Source: Myxococcaceae bacterium
GTDB lineage: Bacteria; Myxococcota; Myxococcia; Myxococcales; Myxococcaceae
Assembly: GCA_018262385.1 (NCBI GenBank)
Contig: JAGSPQ010000075.1
Coordinates: 1 to 8,943, forward strand
Length of the DNA: 8,943 nt
Direction: 5' to 3'
The notes beneath the pieces were generated by a model that saw only the letters and a program-made list of their open reading frames with translations, was not told the origin of the DNA and ran no database searches. The position numbers were made by a program, and so were the translations under genes. Shown in pieces: positions 5,027-8,943 of the stretch (positions are counted from its first letter, which is position 1; each line of letters begins with the position of its first letter).

Positions 5027-6025
5027 TCAAAAGCTGGCCGAGATCCGCGCCTGAAACTCACAGTCGTCGGGCCGGCTGCGCCGCAGGGCGCGAACGAACT
5101 GGGCGAGGGCTTCCTCTCCCGCCCGCACCGTCTCTTCCTGCCCGAGCGGATCTTTGCGCTGGGCGGCGTCGAGGTACCCGCTCGACAGCTCGGCCAGGCG
5201 GCTGGTCGCCAGCTGTACCGGGCCGGGCGCCTCGAGCGCGAACTTCTCGAGCAGGGCGGAGAACCTCTCGGTCAGCAGGTTCCAGCGCGCGAGGGCAGGA
5301 GCGACATCGCGCGCCAGCTCGAGGGCGCAGAGCGATCCCCAGGCCTCGAGCAGCGCGGCGAGCTCGGGGTGGGCGAGCTGCTCGAGCTGGGCCCGCGCGA
5401 CCTCCGGCTGCCCGGCCGACTGGTAGACGTTCGCGGCGAGCCGGCCGAACGCGGCGGCTTGCCGGCTCTTCGGTTGAACCGCGCGCAATCGGGCGGCGGC
5501 CGCCCGCCAGTCTCCGCCGAGCAACGCCGCCGCGGCCTCGCCCAGCAGCGCTTCGTCGGTGGCGCTGGTGCGGGTGAAGTCGAGCGCCACCGGGCCGGGG
5601 GGCGGGCACGAGGTGCAGCCGGCGCCAAGGTACACCGCGGTCAGCCCGGCGCCGGGGGTCTCTTCGAGGTGGAACAGCGCGGGGTGAAACGGCTCGATCC
5701 GGAAGGTGAGCGCCAGGGTGGAAGCCCCGGCCTCGGCGCGCAGTCGGTGCTCGCCGGGGGCAAACCGCCGCGGATTCTCAGGGGGGCTGGAGGCCGGCTG
5801 GCCGTCGACGAACAGCCGCACCTTGCCCGCGGCCCAGAGGATCAAGGGGGTGGTCTGCGCCGCCGCCACCAGCAGAGGGACCGGAGCGTCGGCGTCCGGG
5901 CACCGCACCCGCGGCACCGGCGCGGTCCAGGTCGGAGGGGGGCGGGGACGCTGGCTCCACCACAGGCCGCCTGCCGCTCCGAGCAGGATGACCGCGGCGA
6001 GAAAGGCGAGGATCCACCAGCGCAT
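5027..6025 (-). CDS. Membrane-anchored protein with PEGA-like segment and helical repeats, function unknown
   Basis: This gene encodes 332 residues. The N-terminus is an uncleaved signal anchor (R2, TM ~4-23 ending in GGLWW), followed by a Pro-rich stretch (26-38). Residues ~60-115 look like a small beta-sandwich of PEGA type, with the landmark KVRLFVDGQPA (68-78) and the following PGEHRLRAEAG (90-100), as seen in surface or periplasmic domains. A Cys pair, C137 and C140 (CTSCPPP), follows. Residues ~155-320 are almost entirely helical and Ala/Leu-rich, with TPR-like features (GDWRAAAARL, then ANVYQSAGQPEVARAQLEQL). No catalytic motif is seen. The start was chosen for the signal anchor; no Shine-Dalgarno is visible. 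It is the first gene of the minus-strand cluster, divergent from the VWA gene. A scaffold or sensor partner of the cyclase is possible, but that is inference from position only. Confidence 0.82.
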   Translation of the reverse strand: MRWWILAFLAAVILLGAAGGLWWSQRPRPPPTWTAPVPRVRCPDADAPVPLLVAAAQTTPLILWAAGKVRLFVDGQPASSPPENPRRFAPGEHRLRAEAGASTLALTFRIEPFHPALFHLEETPGAGLTAVYLGAGCTSCPPPGPVALDFTRTSATDEALLGEAAAALLGGDWRAAAARLRAVQPKSRQAAAFGRLAANVYQSAGQPEVARAQLEQLAHPELAALLEAWGSLCALELARDVAPALARWNLLTERFSALLEKFALEAPGPVQLATSRLAELSSGYLDAAQRKDPLGQEETVRAGEEALAQFVRALRRSRPDDCEFQARISASF

Positions 6026-6083
6026 TGGCGCGGCGGAGGGTACGGCAGATCCTTTCCGGCAGCGGTGCGTTCAAGGGCGCACC
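6026..6083. promoter_or_regulatory. Divergent promoter region between the minus-strand cluster and the VWA gene
   Basis: Only 58 bp separate the two divergent start codons, so promoters for both directions must overlap here or lie within the opposite gene. No convincing -10/-35 pair or sigma-54 site is visible on either strand. A weak AAGGG (6073-6077) precedes the VWA ATG at 6084. The call rests on gene arrangement rather than on a recognised motif. Confidence 0.4.
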
Positions 6084-7226
6084 ATGAAAAAACTCCTCCG
6101 CGCCGCCTGTGTCATCGCCTCCCTCGCCGTCCCCTCCGCCTTCGCCGCCGATGCGCCCGCGAAGCCTGCGCCCGACGGGCAGGCGCAGGTGGAGCAGAAG
6201 GATCGCCCGACCCTCGAGGTGGTGTTCGTGCTCGACACCACCAGCTCGATGAGCTCGCTGATCGAAGGAGCGAAAGAGAAGATCTGGTCGATCGCCTCGC
6301 GGATGGCATCCGGCAAGCCCTCGCCGCGGATCCGGGTCGGGCTGGTGGCCTTCCGCGACAAGGGCGACGCGTACATCACCCAGAAGTTCGACCTCACCGA
6401 CGACCTCGACACCGTCTACAAGAACCTGAAGGGCTTCCGCGCAGACGGCGGCGGGGACACTCCGGAGCACGTCGGCCGCGCGCTCGGCGAAGCGGTGAAG
6501 CTGATGTCGTGGAGCCAGGACACCCGCACCGCGAAGATGATCTTCCTCGTCGGCGACGCGCCTCCGCACGACGACTACCAGGACGGGTGGGACAGCCGGA
6601 CGATGGCGAAGGCGGCGATCGCGAAGGGGATCGTGGTGAACACCGTTCGCTGCGGAGCCCAGGCGGACACCGAGGTCTCCTTCCGCGCGCTGGCGAAGCT
6701 CGCCGACGGCAGCTTCGACTCGATCGGGCAGGGGGGCGGGATGGTGGCGGTGGCGACTCCGTTCGATGACGAGCTGTCGAAGCTCAACGGCGCGGTCGCC
6801 GACACCACCGTCTACGGCGGAGCGGCGCGCGGCCGGGAAGAAGGCGAGAGCCACAAGCGCGACCTGAAGGCGATGCCCGCGGCGGCGTCGGCGGACCGGC
6901 TGAGCTTCCGCGGCAAGAGCGGGCTGGGCGCCTCGGGGGGCGGGAGCGTGGCGGCGGTCGATCTCACCGCCGCGCCGGAGAAGGTCACCGCGATGAAGGA
7001 GGAAGAGCTGCCGGACAACCTGCGCAAGCTGAGCAAGGAGAAGCAGGTCGAGTTCCTCAAGCAGCAGAACGCCCAGCGGCAGGAACTGGAGGCGAAGGTG
7101 GTCGAGGTGAACAAGAAGCGCGACGCCTGGATCTCGAAGAACGCGAAGACCGAGAAGGACTCGTTCGACGGCCGGGTGTTCGAATCGGTGAAGAGCAGCG
7201 CCGCGAAGGTCGGAGTCGCGTACTAG
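6084..7226 (+). CDS. Exported VWA (von Willebrand factor A) domain protein
   Basis: This gene encodes 380 residues. A Sec signal peptide is clear (KK at 2-3, hydrophobic 8-20, probable cleavage AFA-AD at 21/22). The VWA domain spans ~43-240: strand LEVVFVLD then the MIDAS motif D51-T-T53-S-S55 (DxTxS variant), the threonine loop GGGDTPE with T126, and D158 in FLVGDAPPH, so all metal-site positions are filled. The segment SSLIEGAKEKIWSIASRM is characteristic of a family of stand-alone bacterial VWA proteins. Residues ~245-295 form a low-complexity Gly/Ala/Ser linker, and ~300-350 form a charged helix, probably coiled coil (landmarks EEELPDNLRKLSKEKQ and QRQELEAKVVEVNKKRD). VWA domains bind protein ligands through the metal; the ligand here is unknown. 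It is probably co-transcribed with the Rossmann gene, which begins 10 bp after the stop. There is no cysteine lipobox, so a soluble periplasmic or secreted protein is expected. Confidence 0.9.
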   Translation: MKKLLRAACVIASLAVPSAFAADAPAKPAPDGQAQVEQKDRPTLEVVFVLDTTSSMSSLIEGAKEKIWSIASRMASGKPSPRIRVGLVAFRDKGDAYITQKFDLTDDLDTVYKNLKGFRADGGGDTPEHVGRALGEAVKLMSWSQDTRTAKMIFLVGDAPPHDDYQDGWDSRTMAKAAIAKGIVVNTVRCGAQADTEVSFRALAKLADGSFDSIGQGGGMVAVATPFDDELSKLNGAVADTTVYGGAARGREEGESHKRDLKAMPAAASADRLSFRGKSGLGASGGGSVAAVDLTAAPEKVTAMKEEELPDNLRKLSKEKQVEFLKQQNAQRQELEAKVVEVNKKRDAWISKNAKTEKDSFDGRVFESVKSSAAKVGVAY

Positions 7227-7236
7227 CTTCTCGTCG

Positions 7237-8100
7237 GTGACGACAGTCGTGATCGCTGGGGGCACGGGCAAAACGGGCGGGCGTCTGGCCGAGCGGCTGG
7301 GCGCCCGCTTCGCCGTTCGCCGGCTGGGCAGCGGCACCAACCTGCTGTCGCTGTCTTCGGCCGAGGCGGCGCTGGCGGGAGCACAGGTGGGGGTCTATCT
7401 CGCCCGGGCGACCCGCTCGCCCTACCGGCTGACCCAGGCGAAGCAGGCGGATCTCGAGCTGCTGATGGCCGACTCGTTCGCCCGCGCCGCCGCCCGGTGG
7501 GGGGTGCGGCGGATCCTCGCCTGGCGGTGCGGGGCGGACGACGAGCGACTGGTCCCCCTGGCCGCGGCGGGAGTTCCGCTCACGGTGGTCGACTCGGCTG
7601 AAGAGCTCGAGGCGGCGCTGCAGTCCGAGCCCGAGCACTCCAGCCGTTCGGACGCGCTGCTGGCTCCGCAGCCGGGCGCGGAGCCGGGGGTCTGCTCGCT
7701 CCAGCGGCTGCCGCTGCCCGCTGGGTGGACCGCCGAGCAGGCCACCCGCGCCTACTTCGAGTGGGTGGCCGCCCATCTTCCCGGAGTGAGCGCCGTCTGC
7801 ACCGGCGACGCGTGGACGCTGCGCGCGTTCGGCGCTCCGATGCTGTGTCTGTCATTGATTCGGGGCCGCTCGACCCGGGACTGCGCGGTGCTCTCCACCG
7901 GCGGCGGGTGGCTGGAGGGCGCGTTCGCCGGCAAGGGCCACTTCGAGTTCCGGATCGTCCCGACCCCAGCGGGGCCGGCGCTGTTCACCAACCTGATCGG
8001 CTTCGTCCCTGCCCTGCCCTTGCTGCTCTACCGGCTGAGCCAGGCGCCGTTCCACGCGTGGGTGATGGCGCGGTTCGGCCGGTGGCTGGCCACGAAGTAG
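7237..8100 (+). CDS. NmrA-like NAD(P)-binding Rossmann protein with an extra C-terminal domain
   Basis: This gene encodes 287 residues from a GTG at 7237-7239, 10 bp after the VWA stop. The start is supported because MTTVVIAGGTGKTGGRLAE places the first beta strand and the G8xxG11xxG14 dinucleotide loop exactly as in atypical short-chain dehydrogenases. Residues 40-100 fit the NmrA-like pattern (AALAGAQVGVYLA, then ADSFARAAARWGVRRILAW). The catalytic YxxxK of true dehydrogenases is not seen, as is common in NmrA-like proteins. Residues ~155-287 form a second region not recognised here (LPLPAGWTAEQATRAYFEWV, STGGGWLEGAF, GHFEFRIVPTP, then a hydrophobic LIGFVPALPLLLYRL at 253-267). This last stretch could be membrane-associating or a buried helix. 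No signal peptide is present, so it is cytoplasmic. Redox-sensing regulator, reductase or lipid-related enzyme are all possible. Confidence 0.82.
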   Translation: MTTVVIAGGTGKTGGRLAERLGARFAVRRLGSGTNLLSLSSAEAALAGAQVGVYLARATRSPYRLTQAKQADLELLMADSFARAAARWGVRRILAWRCGADDERLVPLAAAGVPLTVVDSAEELEAALQSEPEHSSRSDALLAPQPGAEPGVCSLQRLPLPAGWTAEQATRAYFEWVAAHLPGVSAVCTGDAWTLRAFGAPMLCLSLIRGRSTRDCAVLSTGGGWLEGAFAGKGHFEFRIVPTPAGPALFTNLIGFVPALPLLLYRLSQAPFHAWVMARFGRWLATK

Positions 8101-8120
8101 CCGTGCAGCGGGCGGCACGG
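8101..8120 (+). terminator. Short hairpin directly after the Rossmann gene, weak terminator candidate
   Basis: CCGTGC (8101-8106) pairs with GCACGG (8115-8120) around an 8-base loop, starting immediately after the TAG, and is followed by TTGTG rather than a real U-tract. The remaining gap to the next gene (8121-8211) contains a further small dyad (CAGCG...CGCTG). Termination is plausible but not demonstrated. Confidence 0.3.
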
Positions 8121-8211
8121 TTGTGCCAGCGGCTGCGCTGCCTTGCCGGCTCCGCGCCGCACAGACCCGCGAAGACCGGCGGTGGCATGCCCGCTGCTCA
8201 AGGCGGCGCCC

Positions 8212-8832
8212 ATGATCCATCGAATCGCAGCAGTGCTGGCAGTGGTGGTGGCGGTCGACGCCGTGGCCCAGCCAGCCGACGCACCGCTCGCTCCCCCGCC
8301 CGCCAACCTCAGCCTCAGCGCGCGCTACTTCGAGCAGATGGAGCGCGATCTGCAGGCACGCGAAGGAACCGCCCGCGTGGTCAAGGGGCTGGGGGTGGGA
8401 AGCCTGGTGATCGCCCACCTGGGCGCCGCCGCGTACGTGATCGGGGCCCTCGACAACTCCTTCAAGGTTCTCGAGGGCGCGCTCGCCAGCGCGTTCTTCC
8501 CGGGCTCGGGGTACTCCCCGCCGCGAAACGACTACACCCCGCTGCTGGGAGTCGCCACCGTCGCCCTGGTCGCCGGACTGAGCACGATCATCGCCGGCGC
8601 GCTGACCAGCCGAGGGATCGACCGCGAGCGCGAGGAGCTCGCGCGGTTGCGGCAACAGCGGCTGGCGTCGGTGGCCCCCGAGCTCAGCAGCGCCGAGATC
8701 GAAGCGATGGTGTCGGCCCGCGCCGCCGCGGCGCCGGAGCCGACCGCGCCTCCCACCGAGTCGCCGACCCCGCCCCCGGACGCGCCCTCCGAGCCGCCGA
8801 GGAAGCCGCTGCGTCCGCCGCTGGCCCGGTAG
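8212..8832 (+). CDS. Small exported membrane protein with Pro-rich tail, function unknown
   Basis: This gene encodes 206 residues. The ATG at 8212 was preferred over an in-frame ATG at 8143 because it directly begins a signal peptide (MIHRIAAVLAVVVAVDAVAQ, likely cleavage AVA-Q at 19/20), while the upstream 23 residues are Arg/Pro-rich with no structure. A weak AAGG lies about a dozen bases upstream. The mature part has a short amphipathic helix (ARYFEQMERDLQAREG, 37-52), TM1 ~57-80, an extracytoplasmic loop containing FFPGSGYSPPRNDYTP (95-110), TM2 ~110-132, a charged helix (DREREELARLRQQR, 137-150) and a Pro/Glu-rich tail (172-206). No family is recognised. The 111-bp gap and small hairpin upstream suggest it may be separately transcribed from the Rossmann gene. 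Confidence 0.75.
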   Translation: MIHRIAAVLAVVVAVDAVAQPADAPLAPPPANLSLSARYFEQMERDLQAREGTARVVKGLGVGSLVIAHLGAAAYVIGALDNSFKVLEGALASAFFPGSGYSPPRNDYTPLLGVATVALVAGLSTIIAGALTSRGIDREREELARLRQQRLASVAPELSSAEIEAMVSARAAAAPEPTAPPTESPTPPPDAPSEPPRKPLRPPLAR

Positions 8833-8866
8833 GTTCCGGCCCGTGAGCTGCATCTGAATCCGCTCG

Positions 8867-8943
8867 ATGGCGCGGGCATTCGTCGGCACGAGCGGTTGGG
8901 TCTACCCGGGGTGGCGGCAGCACCTCTACTTCGACACCCCGGT
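8867..8943 (+). CDS. DUF72 (YecE-like) family protein, 5' fragment
   Basis: An ATG at 8867-8869 opens a frame running off the right edge; 25 codons are visible. The start MARAFVGTSGWVYPGWRQHL matches the conserved N-terminal signature of DUF72/YecE proteins (V-G-T-S-G-W-x-Y-x-x-W, then a 'YF/FYP' element). These are TIM-barrel-like proteins of ~240-300 residues with no firmly established activity. No Shine-Dalgarno is evident, and the start lies 34 bp after the preceding stop. A GTG at 8843 is excluded by an in-frame TGA four codons on. Confidence 0.85.
   Translation, partial: MARAFVGTSGWVYPGWRQHLYFDTP

Noticed and set aside
2787..5054. A 755-codon open frame on the plus strand opposite the cyclase
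   Set aside because: It is antisense to a gene with clear CHASE2, TM and cyclase domains. Its product is a repetitive Arg/Gly/Val/Leu/Glu sequence typical of the complementary frame of high-GC genes.
5369..7340. Long open frames across the divergent genes, at 5369-6769 (plus) and 5778-7340 (minus)
   Set aside because: Both cross the start codons of well-supported genes (332-aa protein and VWA) and have low-complexity Arg/Gly/Ala products without domains.
8143..8211. Upstream ATG at 8143 as start of the 206-aa membrane protein
   Set aside because: The added residues are Arg/Pro-rich and would bury the signal peptide; the ATG at 8212 begins it exactly.

Overview
The window is very GC-rich (well over 60% G+C by eye) with strong G/C bias at third codon positions. 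It carries many secreted, lipoprotein and membrane genes of unknown role next to a CHASE2-type class III cyclase. This fits a myxobacterium or related Myxococcota (former Deltaproteobacteria). The assignment rests on gene style and composition, because no rRNA or other phylogenetic marker is present.

Layout. A truncated gene for a TPR-type lipoprotein runs off the left edge (1-372, minus). Next is about 620 bp without a convincing gene (373-995). It holds two small dyads upstream of the lipoprotein gene, three diverged copies of a ~95-115 bp repeat (one inverted, two direct; the first two form a large palindrome), and a separate hairpin repeat abutting the next gene. From 996 to 6025 four minus-strand genes lie head to tail, in transcription order: a membrane-anchored protein with a PEGA-like segment and helical repeats (332 aa), a CHASE2 / three-TM / class III nucleotide cyclase with a C-terminal TPR-like tail (798 aa), a small exported SH3-like protein (168 aa) and an M48 zinc metalloprotease lipoprotein (350 aa). 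The last two overlap by ATGA. A 58-bp divergent gap separates this set from plus-strand genes: an exported VWA-domain protein (380 aa), an NmrA-like Rossmann protein with an unrecognised C-terminal domain (287 aa), a small membrane protein with a Pro-rich tail (206 aa) and the first codons of a DUF72/YecE-family gene that leaves the window at 8943.

How the genes may work together (inference). The four-gene minus-strand cluster looks like a cell-envelope module: an extracytoplasmic CHASE2 sensor, a periplasmic SH3-like protein and a periplasmic protease, headed by a membrane-anchored helical-repeat protein. The cyclase is the most interesting gene. Its metal-binding aspartates and substrate lysine are intact, but the Asn and Arg that stabilise the transition state in class III cyclases are replaced by Arg and Thr, so it may be a degenerate cyclase acting as a nucleotide-binding or dimerising sensor. 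The intergenic repeats are the other notable feature: the differences among copies fall mostly at every third base of one reading frame, as if the repeat were, or descends from, a coding sequence.
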